NCBI RefSeq assembly: GCF_000011105.1
Contig: NC_000961.1
Coordinates: 1,412,662 to 1,476,661, forward strand
Reading direction: 5' to 3'
Origin: Pyrococcus horikoshii OT3
GTDB lineage: Archaea; Methanobacteriota_B; Thermococci; Thermococcales; Thermococcaceae
DNA: 64,000 nucleotides
A program made the translations under genes and the position numbers. Below the pieces are notes generated by a model that did no database searches, was not told the origin of the DNA, and worked only from the letters and a program-made list of their open reading frames with translations. How positions within the stretch are numbered: the first letter of the stretch is position 1; each line of letters opens with the position of its first letter. Shown one piece after another: positions 46,649-55,283 of this stretch.

Positions 46649-47932
46649 ATGACCTACAGAGAGTATAGGGACAAGGTATTACACTTTATTGAGGAGCATG
46701 AGAAGTGGAGAAGCCATACGATAAATTTGATCGCAAGTGAAAACATAACATCGCCAAGTGTCAATAGGGCCGTGGCCTCAGGTTTTATGCACAAATACGC
46801 CGAAGGATGGCCAAAGCAAAGATATTATCAGGGATGTAAGTACGTTGATGAGGTAGAACTTATAGGTGTAGAGCTATTCACAAAGCTGTTTAAGAGTGAT
46901 TACGCTGATTTAAGGCCCGTTTCTGGAACGAACGCTAACCAAGCTGTATTCTTTGGCTTAGGTCAGCCAGGAGACAAAGTAATAGTTCTTCACACAAGCC
47001 ATGGAGGACATATAAGCCACATGCCCTTCGGTGCTGCTGGAATGAGAGGTTTAGAGGTTCACACATGGCCATTTGACTTTGAAAGCTTCAACATCGATGT
47101 AGATAAGGCTGAAAAGATGATAAGAGAGTTAGAGCCAAAGATAGTCGTCTTTGGAGGTTCACTGTTCCCATTCCCACATCCAGTAAAGGAACTTGCCCCA
47201 GTGGCTAAGGAGGTTGGGGCCTTCGTAGTTTATGATGCAGCCCACGTCCTTGGATTGATAGCCGGAGGAGAGTTCCAGGATCCACTTAGAGAGGGAGCAG
47301 ATATAATGACAGCTTCAACCCACAAGACCTTCCCAGGACCCCAGGGTGGAGTAATACTTTACAAGAAGTTCGCAGATGATGAGACGATAGCAAAGCTTCA
47401 GTGGGCAATATTCCCGGGAGTAGTGAGCAACCACCACCTCCACCACATGGCCGGGAAAGTAATTACAGCAGCAGAGATGTTGGAGTACGGTGAAGCTTAC
47501 GCAAAGCAGATAGTAAAGAATGCAAAGGCCCTAGCTGAGGCTTTAGCCGAGGAAGGCTTTAAGGTTATCGGAGAAGACCAAGGATATACAAAGAGTCACC
47601 AAGTTATAGTGGATGTAAGCGACTTACACCCAGCAGGTGGAGGATGGGCCGCTCCACTTCTTGAAGAGGCCGGAATAATCCTCAACAAGAATCTATTACC
47701 ATGGGATCCACTTGAGAAGGTCAACGAACCAAGTGGATTAAGAATTGGAGTCCAGGAAATGACGAGAGTTGGAATGATGGAAGATGAGATGAAGGAGATA
47801 GCCCACTTCATGAAGAGAGTCCTGATAGACAAGGAGGATCCAAAGAAGGTCAGAAAAGACGTTTATTACTTCAGGCTTGAATACCAGAAGGTTTATTACT
47901 CCTTCGACTATGGACTACCAATGAAGGAGTGA
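46649..47932 (+). CDS. glyA: Serine hydroxymethyltransferase
   Basis: 427 residues. PLP lysine in TASTHKTFPGPQGG (about 230); YAEGWPKQRYYQG and NLIASEN are substrate-site segments. Interconverts serine and glycine, in archaea using a modified folate. GGTGAT precedes ATG 46649. Monocistronic by position. Confidence 0.97.
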   Translation: MTYREYRDKVLHFIEEHEKWRSHTINLIASENITSPSVNRAVASGFMHKYAEGWPKQRYYQGCKYVDEVELIGVELFTKLFKSDYADLRPVSGTNANQAVFFGLGQPGDKVIVLHTSHGGHISHMPFGAAGMRGLEVHTWPFDFESFNIDVDKAEKMIRELEPKIVVFGGSLFPFPHPVKELAPVAKEVGAFVVYDAAHVLGLIAGGEFQDPLREGADIMTASTHKTFPGPQGGVILYKKFADDETIAKLQWAIFPGVVSNHHLHHMAGKVITAAEMLEYGEAYAKQIVKNAKALAEALAEEGFKVIGEDQGYTKSHQVIVDVSDLHPAGGGWAAPLLEEAGIILNKNLLPWDPLEKVNEPSGLRIGVQEMTRVGMMEDEMKEIAHFMKRVLIDKEDPKKVRKDVYYFRLEYQKVYYSFDYGLPMKE

Positions 47933-47992
47933 GCTTCTCCTTTTCTTTATATATTCATAAATTATATAAGCCTTTACCTTCTACAAGGTCTG

Positions 47993-48718
47993 ATGGTCAA
48001 GGTAATATTTTTTGACTTAGATGATACTTTAGTTGATACAAGTAAGCTAGCGGAAATAGCGAGAAAAAATGCCATAGAGAACATGATTAGACATGGGCTT
48101 CCAGTCGACTTCGAGACAGCATATTCCGAGTTAATAGAGTTGATAAAAGAGTATGGAAGTAACTTCCCATACCATTTTGATTACCTTTTAAGGAGGCTTG
48201 ATCTCCCCTACAACCCAAAGTGGATTTCTGCTGGAGTTATAGCTTACCATAACACCAAATTCGCATATCTAAGGGAAGTCCCCGGAGCGAGGAAAGTTTT
48301 GATAAGGCTTAAAGAGCTTGGTTATGAACTCGGGATAATAACCGATGGAAACCCAGTAAAACAGTGGGAGAAGATATTAAGATTAGAGCTAGATGACTTT
48401 TTTGAGCACGTTATAATTTCAGATTTTGAAGGGGTAAAAAAGCCTCATCCAAAGATCTTTAAAAAAGCATTAAAAGCCTTTAACGTGAAACCAGAAGAAG
48501 CCTTAATGGTTGGAGACAGGCTCTATTCCGATATTTATGGGGCCAAGAGAGTCGGGATGAAGACAGTCTGGTTTAGATATGGAAAGCATTCAGAGCGAGA
48601 GCTAGAGTACAGGAAATACGCTGATTATGAGATAGATAATCTAGAAAGTCTCCTGGAGGTGCTAGCTCGTGAAAGTAGTTCAAATAAGAAAGTTCATCCT
48701 CCTAGACAACAAATATAA
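47993..48718 (+). CDS. HAD-superfamily hydrolase
   Basis: 241 residues. HAD motifs: DLDDTLVDT (nucleophile Asp), [20 protein letters not shown] and [12 protein letters not shown]. Cap domain between residues 15 and 90. Phosphatase of unknown substrate. TATA-like TTATATAAG (about 47962) and no ribosome binding site indicate a leaderless mRNA at ATG 47993. Its last 50 bp are read in another frame as the start of the ASCH gene. Confidence 0.9.
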
Positions 48719-49244
48719 ATCAAAAGTGATCAGCGGAAAGAAAGTTACCACGATAAGATTTGGAAAATATGAGGCAAAGCCTGGGACTGAGGTTTACATC
48801 GTCATAACTCCAAGCGATACTGCAATAGCGAAGGCCAAAATAAAGGGAATAAGGACTAAAAAGGTAAAGGAATTAACAATAGAAGATGCCAAGCTTGATG
48901 GATTCTCTGATGTAAAAGAACTAGTTAGGGAATTATCCAGAATTTACGGCGAACTACATGGAGAGGATGAAGTTACTATAATCGAGTTTGAAGACGTGGA
49001 ACCTCTAAAAGAAGGAATTCCTCTGAAGTTGCTGAAGGGCCTTAATTACAGAGATCCTTATAGGATAGCAGAGCTCGCCCTGGAAAATTTCAAAGAGCTA
49101 AACCTGTCTGAGGACACTAAATTGATACTTTCAAAAGTTGTTCAAAATGGATTAAGAGAAGCTGCAAAGAGATTTGGACCAAAAAGGCTTCAGCAGGCAC
49201 TCTTAAAGGCATATCATTCCTTATACGAGGAGGGCATTATATGA
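48669..49244 (+). CDS. ASCH-domain protein
   Basis: 191 residues. N-terminal ASCH/PUA-like domain: [19 protein letters not shown] and [23 protein letters not shown], a fold linked to RNA binding. The helical C-terminal half (about 125-191) is unassigned. Start GTG 48669 inside the HAD gene with GGAGGTG 7 nt upstream, a same-strand overlap of 50 bp. Followed by PAP2 with a 4-bp overlap. Confidence 0.85.
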
Positions 49245-49795
49245 AAAAGCTGATACTCCTGGGAATACTTTCCCTTATCATAGGATTACTGGAAGCCCTT
49301 GAAGCCTTTAATAGCATAAATAATGTGATAAACGCTGAACTACCCTATGGAGGGAATTTAACATCCGCTACCACAAAGCTTGCAGATACATCTTCAATAT
49401 TGGGAATATTAACTTTAGTTGTAATTGTTGAGACCCTAAGAGGAAAAATAAAACCCAAAGATGCCATAAGACCCTATGTATCGATTTTTTTGGTTTTAGC
49501 AACCGTTGGAATCCTTAAAATTATTTACCATGTTCCGAGGCCAATATCCTATGGAAAGGGTATCGAGTCTCTTGCATTTCCCTCAGGACATACTGCTAAG
49601 GCTTCAGCACTTGCAAATTATTTGGGAGATTTATGGCCAAGAGCGAGATTTCTCATATACCTCTTTCCAGTGACAATAGGAATAACTAGAATACTACTTC
49701 ACGTTCATTGGTTCAGTGACGTACTTTTCAGCTTATTTTATGGGGCCTTTATAGATGAAAGTGTTAAGGTAGTATGGAGGAGGATGAGGGTATGA
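49241..49795 (+). CDS. PAP2-family membrane phosphatase
   Basis: 184 residues with five or six helices and the three PAP2 motifs KIIYHVPRP, FPSGHTAK and RILLHVHWFSDVL. Probably dephosphorylates a polyprenyl or lipid (di)phosphate at the membrane. Coupled to the ASCH gene before and the export-like gene after (ATGA overlaps). Confidence 0.93.
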   Translation: MKKLILLGILSLIIGLLEALEAFNSINNVINAELPYGGNLTSATTKLADTSSILGILTLVVIVETLRGKIKPKDAIRPYVSIFLVLATVGILKIIYHVPRPISYGKGIESLAFPSGHTAKASALANYLGDLWPRARFLIYLFPVTIGITRILLHVHWFSDVLFSLFYGAFIDESVKVVWRRMRV

Positions 49796-50253
49796 AATTC
49801 GTAGAGATCCTGCTGCTCTCTCTAGTTCCTACATTCGAAGGGAGATATGCTATAATCTATGGATTAGCAAAAGGTTATCCGATGTTAGAAACACTTTCTG
49901 CCTCGGTATTGGGGGTTCTCATATTATCGATCACCCTTCCGAAGCTTCTTCCCGTAATAGATGTTATTATGGATAAATTAAAAGGAACGGGACTCAAACC
50001 CTTTGCCGATTTATACACATCCTACCTGGAAAGAACAAGGAAAAAAGCAAAACCTTATGTCGAAAGATGGGGCTTCTTGGGATTAATGATCTTCGTTGCG
50101 ATCCCACTCCCAGGAACTGGAATTTGGACAGGGGCCTTAGCTTCCTATCTCCTTGGAATTAGTGAAAGAGCGTCAATTCCAGCACTACTTATTGGAGGAC
50201 TGCTCAGCGTCATGATAACGGCCTTTCCAGCTATAGGTTATCTAAAAATTTGA
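49792..50253 (+). CDS. COG2426-type small export family membrane protein
   Basis: 153 residues with four helices. SLVPTFEGRYAIIYGLAKG and FVAIPLPGTGIWTGALASYLLG are typical of the 'small multidrug export' family, whose activity is not proven. ATG 49792 overlaps the PAP2 stop; GAGGATGAGGGT serves as ribosome binding site, so the in-frame ATG at 49774 is not used. The 3' end is 2 bp from the convergent binding-protein gene. Confidence 0.85.
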   Translation: MKFVEILLLSLVPTFEGRYAIIYGLAKGYPMLETLSASVLGVLILSITLPKLLPVIDVIMDKLKGTGLKPFADLYTSYLERTRKKAKPYVERWGFLGLMIFVAIPLPGTGIWTGALASYLLGISERASIPALLIGGLLSVMITAFPAIGYLKI

Positions 50254-50255
50254 AA

Positions 50256-51293
50256 TCAGGAAGAAGCGCAAGCGATAGCTTTCGATTGATATGCATAGTT
50301 AAACACTTCAGGGTGTATGAAGTATGCCAACTCCTCAAGCCCAAGAACTATCCTGGGTCCAGGCCTAGATATTATGTTATCGTCACTGATCATGTAGATC
50401 CTTCCATTCTTAAAAGCGGTAGTCTTTGCAAGGGGGGTATTACATAGATCCTTTGGTGTTACCCCTGGGTGTTGAGAGAGTATTATGACTTCCGGATCCC
50501 TAGCGACGATCTCCTCCACACTTACAACCTTCCACCCCTGAATGTCATGGAATATATTCTCTCCACCAGCAAGAGATATTAGGCTGTCTATGAAGGTACC
50601 GTTCCCAGCTGTCCAGTAACCTTCATAGTAGCTAACTAGGTAAAACACCTTTACCTTTGTTGCATTCTCCGTTTTAGCTTTTATATCTTCAACAATGGCC
50701 TTCATGTAGTTCACAACGCCTTTAGCTTCTTCTTCCCTGTTAACGATCTTTCCAAGCTTTATTATCCAATCATAGATCTCATCGATATTCTTTGGGTCAA
50801 CGATAACGACTGGAGCTATCTCCTGAAGCTTATCTAGGTATTTTATGTGTAGAGATGTTCCGATAATTAAATCTGGCTTCAAAGAGGCAATAACCTCTAT
50901 ATTTGGATTTGAAAAGTCTCCAATAATAGTTCTACCCTTTTTAACCCCAGGAGGGAAATCATCAAACTTAGTAACTCCAACAACCTTGTCAAGGGCCCCT
51001 ATAAAGTAAAGCGTCTCAGTTATGCTCGGGGCGAGAGAGACTATCCTTTGAGGTTCTTTTTCTATTGTGACTCTCCTCCCTAAGGAATCGACTATTGTAA
51101 GGGGATAATGCGTTGGAGTCATTGTAATTGTTACAGTTTCCGTAATTGTACGGGTCATCTCCTTAGTCTTAGTTATGGTATGGGTAGATTGTGTTTGGGG
51201 AGTGGTGGTAGTGGTGGGGGTAGTAGAAGATCCTATGCACCCACTAACTAGCACTATTATAGCTAGGAATAGGGGTACAATTAACCTCTTCAT
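50256..51293 (-). CDS. Lipoprotein substrate-binding protein (BtuF/FecB-like)
   Basis: 345 residues. Signal peptide with lipobox VSGC (Cys19), a Thr-rich linker (about 23-60), then a cluster-A-8 type binding domain: PQRIVSLAPSITETLYFIG, GDFSNPNIEVIASLKPDLII. It should bind cobalamin, heme or a siderophore-like ligand at the cell surface for an ABC importer encoded elsewhere. AAGGAGG before ATG 51293. Confidence 0.92.
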   Translation of the reverse strand: MKRLIVPLFLAIIVLVSGCIGSSTTPTTTTTPQTQSTHTITKTKEMTRTITETVTITMTPTHYPLTIVDSLGRRVTIEKEPQRIVSLAPSITETLYFIGALDKVVGVTKFDDFPPGVKKGRTIIGDFSNPNIEVIASLKPDLIIGTSLHIKYLDKLQEIAPVVIVDPKNIDEIYDWIIKLGKIVNREEEAKGVVNYMKAIVEDIKAKTENATKVKVFYLVSYYEGYWTAGNGTFIDSLISLAGGENIFHDIQGWKVVSVEEIVARDPEVIILSQHPGVTPKDLCNTPLAKTTAFKNGRIYMISDDNIISRPGPRIVLGLEELAYFIHPEVFNYAYQSKAIACASS

Positions 51294-51371
51294 GTTAGAA
51301 CCTCCTTGGATTATTCGTCCAAATAATTAGGATCGTTGTTTAAAAAATTAATGGATAAAAAGTCCAAGTAA

Positions 51372-51920
51372 CTAGAGATATTTTTCAGCTAACTCAAAGC
51401 CTTTATAGAGGGCTTTTAGGTTTATTTGCTCAGTTCCTTTCGGAACAGCATCCAAAACGGCCTTTTCAATGCTCTCTTTTTTCACTATTTTCGTTAATCC
51501 AACGAAGAGTCCCAGGGTGAGTATGTTCATCGTGAGGCTTAATCCAGTGGTTTCTTCAGCTATCTCCGTTAATGGATAGGCATAAACTTTTCTACCTTTC
51601 TCAAGCTCTTCATTCCTATTTGGAACTAGATCCTCCTCAATTATAACCAATCCTCCATTTTTTACAAGGGGAAGATACTTATCGTAGGCCTGCTGGCTAA
51701 GTAAGATCGCATAGTCGGGTTCTATGACTTTCGGGTAATCAATAGGTTCGTCGCTTATTACGACCTCAGCTCTACTTGCTCCACCTCTAGATTCTGGCCC
51801 ATAGGCCTGAGTTTGAACTGCATAAAAACCTTCATATACCGCAGCGGCCCTTCCCAGAATTACACTAGCTAATATTACTCCCTGACCTCCAAAGCCGCCT
51901 ATCAAAATTTCCCTTCTCAA
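51372..51920 (-). CDS. korC: 2-oxoacid:ferredoxin oxidoreductase gamma subunit (set 2)
   Basis: 182 residues. GGFGGQGVILASVILGRAA and TQAYGPESRGGASRAEVVISD define the gamma (CoA/ferredoxin-side) subunit. Start TTG 51920 in a TTGA overlap with the beta stop, GGGGTGGG upstream; GTG 51929 is the alternative. Last gene of the seven-gene kor operon. Confidence 0.9.
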   Translation of the reverse strand: MRREILIGGFGGQGVILASVILGRAAAVYEGFYAVQTQAYGPESRGGASRAEVVISDEPIDYPKVIEPDYAILLSQQAYDKYLPLVKNGGLVIIEEDLVPNRNEELEKGRKVYAYPLTEIAEETTGLSLTMNILTLGLFVGLTKIVKKESIEKAVLDAVPKGTEQINLKALYKGFELAEKYL

Positions 51921-52762
51921 TCTTCCCACCCCATCATCTTCTTCGCCCTCTTTATGTACTCTCTGTACTCCCTAACCAATCCAGGCCTATTCCTATCAAC
52001 GAATTCACCAATGATTATTTTCCCCTCAAGTTCCTCGGGCTTCATCTTCTTAGCTTTGTTTATAGGAACAGTTATCTTTTGATACCATCTAATTATCTCC
52101 GGTGCTGTCTTCATTTTATTCCTCCTTCCGAAGCTTATTGGACAGGGTGAGAGAAACTCAACAAGGGAAAATCCTTCTTTAGTTAGGGCCTTCTTTATAC
52201 TGTTAATTCCCTGGATATAATTGAAAACAGTCCATCTAGCCACGTAGTTGGCCCCAGCAGCTACGGCCAATTGGGCTATGTCAAAGGGATTCTCAAATTG
52301 CCCATAGGGAGCTGTAGTGCCTCTTAATCCTTTAGGTGTAGTTGGAGCAACCTGACCACCTGTCATTCCATAGGTAAAGTTATTAATGAGTATTACAGTA
52401 ACATCGAGGTTCCTTCTTATTGCATGGATTAGATGATTCCCCCCTATAGCAGCGGCATCTCCATCTCCCATAAAAGCTATTATCTTGAGCTCGGGGTTTG
52501 CTAGCTTTATCCCGGTAGCGAAGGCTAAAGCCCTTCCATGAGTGGTGTGAAGGCCGTCGAAGTTTACAAAGCCGGGCACCCTAGATGAGCAACCTATTCC
52601 ACTCACCCAAACTATCTTATCAGGATCTAAGCCCAACTCATCTATAGCCCTAAGGGTGAACTGGAGAACTGAACCTATACCACAACCAGGGCAGAAGATC
52701 GTTGGAAGCATGTCCTTTCTGAGGTACTTATCCCTAATTTCATAAGCTGAGACTAGCTTCAT
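51917..52762 (-). CDS. korB: 2-oxoacid:ferredoxin oxidoreductase beta subunit (set 2)
   Basis: 281 residues. TPP-binding GDGDAAAIGGNHLIHAIRRN with NNFTYGMTGGQVAP, and Fe-S cysteines in FCPGCGIG and GIGCSS. Oxidatively decarboxylates 2-oxoacids to acyl-CoA with reduction of ferredoxin. The substrate (2-oxoglutarate or another 2-oxoacid) cannot be told from sequence. Overlaps alpha and gamma genes by 4 bp each. Confidence 0.93.
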   Translation of the reverse strand: MKLVSAYEIRDKYLRKDMLPTIFCPGCGIGSVLQFTLRAIDELGLDPDKIVWVSGIGCSSRVPGFVNFDGLHTTHGRALAFATGIKLANPELKIIAFMGDGDAAAIGGNHLIHAIRRNLDVTVILINNFTYGMTGGQVAPTTPKGLRGTTAPYGQFENPFDIAQLAVAAGANYVARWTVFNYIQGINSIKKALTKEGFSLVEFLSPCPISFGRRNKMKTAPEIIRWYQKITVPINKAKKMKPEELEGKIIIGEFVDRNRPGLVREYREYIKRAKKMMGWED

Positions 52763-53916
52763 GAGAGATCCCTCCTAATAAAGTCAATGATCTCCATTGG
52801 AGTGTGAACTTCGCCACCTATCTTACTTATCAATTTGACTTCGGCCTTTCCATTAGCTCCCTCCTTAACGAGATGATAGAGCTGACCAAGGTTCATTTCA
52901 GGGACATATATCCTCTCAACTTTTTCGGCGACCTTTTCTATTAGCTCAAAATCGAATGGCCAGATCGTATTTATCTTAAGCAATCCAGCCTTAATACCAA
53001 GGTTTCTTAGCTCTTTAATAGCCCTTAAGGCAGATCTAGCCACTATACCAGTAGTGACTATAGCTATCTCTGCATCATCAAGCTCTCTAGCTTCGTAATC
53101 AAAGATATCTTTCTTGTTTTTCTCTATCTTTTCGAAAATTCTCCTAATGAGTCTCTCATGAACCTCCCTCTCAACCGTTCTAGGCCTTCCCTTTTCATCA
53201 TGCGTCAATCCAGTAACGTAAGTTCTGTAACCCTTACCAAAGATGGGCATTGGTGGGACTCCGTCACCATGAGGATCACCAAAGGGAAGCTTAGCCTCCT
53301 CCTCACTCCCAGGAAGCTTCCTATTTACTATTTCAATTTCATCAGGCTCCGGGATGTAAACCCTCTCTCTCATGTGGCCGACTTCAGCATCACTGAGCAA
53401 TATCACGGGAGTTCTATATTTCTCGGCTAAATTAAAGGCCCTTATTGTAAAGTCAAAAGCTTCTTGAACTGTTGAAGGGCTCAAAACGATTAGGGTGTGA
53501 TCTCCATGAGTTCCCCAAATAGACTGCATGATGTCTCCCTGGGAAGGTAATGTAGGTTGTCCCGTTGAAGGACCTCCTCTCTGGACGTTTACTACGACTA
53601 TTGGGGTTTCGGTCATGACGGCATAACCAATATTCTCCTGCATCAAACTAAACCCAGGACCAGAAGTAGCAGTCATAGCTTTAACTCCGGCCCAGGAGGC
53701 CCCTATTACCGCAGCTATGCTACCTATTTCATCCTCCATCTGGATCACAACACCATCAATGAGGGGCATGTAGAGGGCCATAGCTTCAAATATCTCACTT
53801 GCTGGGGTTATTGGATAACCAGCATAGAATCTACAACCCGCTAAGATGGCAGCCCTAGCTATGGCCTCATCTCCCTGGATAAAGTCAGCTTTACCAACTG
53901 GAAAGGGAAGCCTCAT
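52759..53916 (-). CDS. korA: 2-oxoacid:ferredoxin oxidoreductase alpha subunit (set 2)
   Basis: 385 residues. GDEAIARAAILAGCRFYAGYPITPASEI-type N-terminus and MEDEIGSIAAVIGASWAG are typical. Two stretches (53579-53684 and 53245-53324) are identical at DNA level to set 1 while the surrounding sequence differs strongly, a sign of gene conversion. ATGA overlap with the preceding gamma gene. Confidence 0.93.
   Translation of the reverse strand: MRLPFPVGKADFIQGDEAIARAAILAGCRFYAGYPITPASEIFEAMALYMPLIDGVVIQMEDEIGSIAAVIGASWAGVKAMTATSGPGFSLMQENIGYAVMTETPIVVVNVQRGGPSTGQPTLPSQGDIMQSIWGTHGDHTLIVLSPSTVQEAFDFTIRAFNLAEKYRTPVILLSDAEVGHMRERVYIPEPDEIEIVNRKLPGSEEEAKLPFGDPHGDGVPPMPIFGKGYRTYVTGLTHDEKGRPRTVEREVHERLIRRIFEKIEKNKKDIFDYEARELDDAEIAIVTTGIVARSALRAIKELRNLGIKAGLLKINTIWPFDFELIEKVAEKVERIYVPEMNLGQLYHLVKEGANGKAEVKLISKIGGEVHTPMEIIDFIRRDLS
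53245..53324 (-). repeat. Identical tract A, copy in korA set 2
   Basis: 80 bp identical base for base to 55763-55842. It encodes RKLPGSEEEAKLPFGDP followed by HGDGVPPMP in both alpha subunits. Confidence 0.95.
53579..53684 (-). repeat. Identical tract B, copy in korA set 2
   Basis: 106 bp identical base for base to 56097-56202. It encodes KAMTATSGPGFSLMQENIG and the following residues up to VVVNVQR in both alpha subunits. Confidence 0.95.
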
Positions 53917-54425
53917 TCTTTACCCACCTCCAGACCTTTTCTAAAAGCCCTCAAGTTAATTTCCTCTGTTCCCTTCGGAACCCTCCTCCTTATCGCCTCT
54001 TCAACGCTCTCAGGTTTGACAATGCCTGTTTTTGCTATAAGGTAACCCAGGGCCACCATATTAACCGTGAGTGCGAGTCCCGTAGTTTCCTCGGCTATCC
54101 TCGTAAATGGTGCCCCTACGAAATCTCTATCCGGCTTAACCAAATCGGTGTCAATTATAAGCAATCCGTCGGGCTTAAGTTTTGACTTAGCCGTTTCATA
54201 GCCTAGTTGATGCAAGGCCACTAAAACATCGGCATGGGTAACCATTAGATCATATATCTCCCCATCTGAGATTATTACATCAGCTATTGAATGTCCACCC
54301 CTACTCGCCGAACTGTAATCCTGAGTCTGGAGAACTCTAAGTCCCTCTATAGCAGCGGCCTCCCCCAGGATTACTCCAGCCAAGACTACACCCTGACCAC
54401 CAATTCCAGCGAATCTAATCTGCAT
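53913..54425 (-). CDS. korC: 2-oxoacid:ferredoxin oxidoreductase gamma subunit (set 1)
   Basis: 170 residues; RFAGIGGQGVVLAGVILGEAA and TQDYSSASRGGHSIADVIISD. Paralogue of the set 2 gamma subunit. GAGGAGTGAGAT before ATG 54425; 3 nt after the set 1 beta gene. Confidence 0.92.
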   Translation of the reverse strand: MQIRFAGIGGQGVVLAGVILGEAAAIEGLRVLQTQDYSSASRGGHSIADVIISDGEIYDLMVTHADVLVALHQLGYETAKSKLKPDGLLIIDTDLVKPDRDFVGAPFTRIAEETTGLALTVNMVALGYLIAKTGIVKPESVEEAIRRRVPKGTEEINLRAFRKGLEVGKE

Positions 54426-54428
54426 ATC

Positions 54429-55283
54429 TCACTCCTCCTTAAGTCCAAACCTCTCTTGAACCTCATCGATAAGTTTGTTAAGTTCAGTTACAAACTCTGG
54501 CCTCTTTCTCTTCACAAATTCGCCCACAACAAATTTACCCTCAAGTTCTTCCTCACTCATGTTCTTAGCTTTGCTTATCGGGATAGAATTTTTCAAGAAC
54601 CAGCGAAGCATCTCAGCGGGTTCTTTCATTTTATTTCTCCTTCCAAACTGAACCGGACATTGGGAAATTACTTCGACTAGGGAGAATCCCTTAGTCATTA
54701 AGGCCTTCTTTATACTCTCTATCAGCTGATAAACATGAGCAGTAGTCCACCTTGCAACGTAGGAAGCACCAGCAGCTGCAACCGTCTCGGCTACCTTTAG
54801 GGGATGTTCAATGTTTCTATAAGGTGTTGTCGTTGTTATTGCGCCAAAAGGCGTTGTTGGAGCAACCTGACCACCGGTCATTCCATAGATGAAGTTGTTA
54901 ACCAGGATGACGGTTATATCTACGTTTCTTCTTGCAGCATGAATTAAGTGATTACCTCCAATGCTTGCTAAATCCCCATCTCCACTTATCACGACAACGT
55001 ACTTGTCGGGAAGGCCAACCTTAACGCCAGTTGCAAATGCTATCGCCCTTCCATGTGTTGTGTGGAGCGTATCCGCTAAGAAGTAGGGAGAGGCTATCCA
55101 AGCCGAGCAACCGATACCACTAACAACAACTAGATCCCTGGGATCTATTTTTAGTTGATCTATAGCATTTGCAAATGCATTTAAAACCGTTCCACCACCA
55201 CACCCCGGACAGAGAGCAGTAGGAAGTGCTTCTTTACGAAGATACTTTACCATTGGATACTTAGAATAAATCTTCGGCATCAT
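54429..55283 (-). CDS. korB: 2-oxoacid:ferredoxin oxidoreductase beta subunit (set 1)
   Basis: 284 residues; LCPGCGGGTVL, GIGCSAW, and TPP motif GDGDLASIGGNHLIHAARRN with NNFIYGMTGGQVAP. Parallels set 2 throughout, but without long DNA-identical tracts. ATGA overlap with alpha 1. Confidence 0.93.
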   Translation of the reverse strand: MMPKIYSKYPMVKYLRKEALPTALCPGCGGGTVLNAFANAIDQLKIDPRDLVVVSGIGCSAWIASPYFLADTLHTTHGRAIAFATGVKVGLPDKYVVVISGDGDLASIGGNHLIHAARRNVDITVILVNNFIYGMTGGQVAPTTPFGAITTTTPYRNIEHPLKVAETVAAAGASYVARWTTAHVYQLIESIKKALMTKGFSLVEVISQCPVQFGRRNKMKEPAEMLRWFLKNSIPISKAKNMSEEELEGKFVVGEFVKRKRPEFVTELNKLIDEVQERFGLKEE

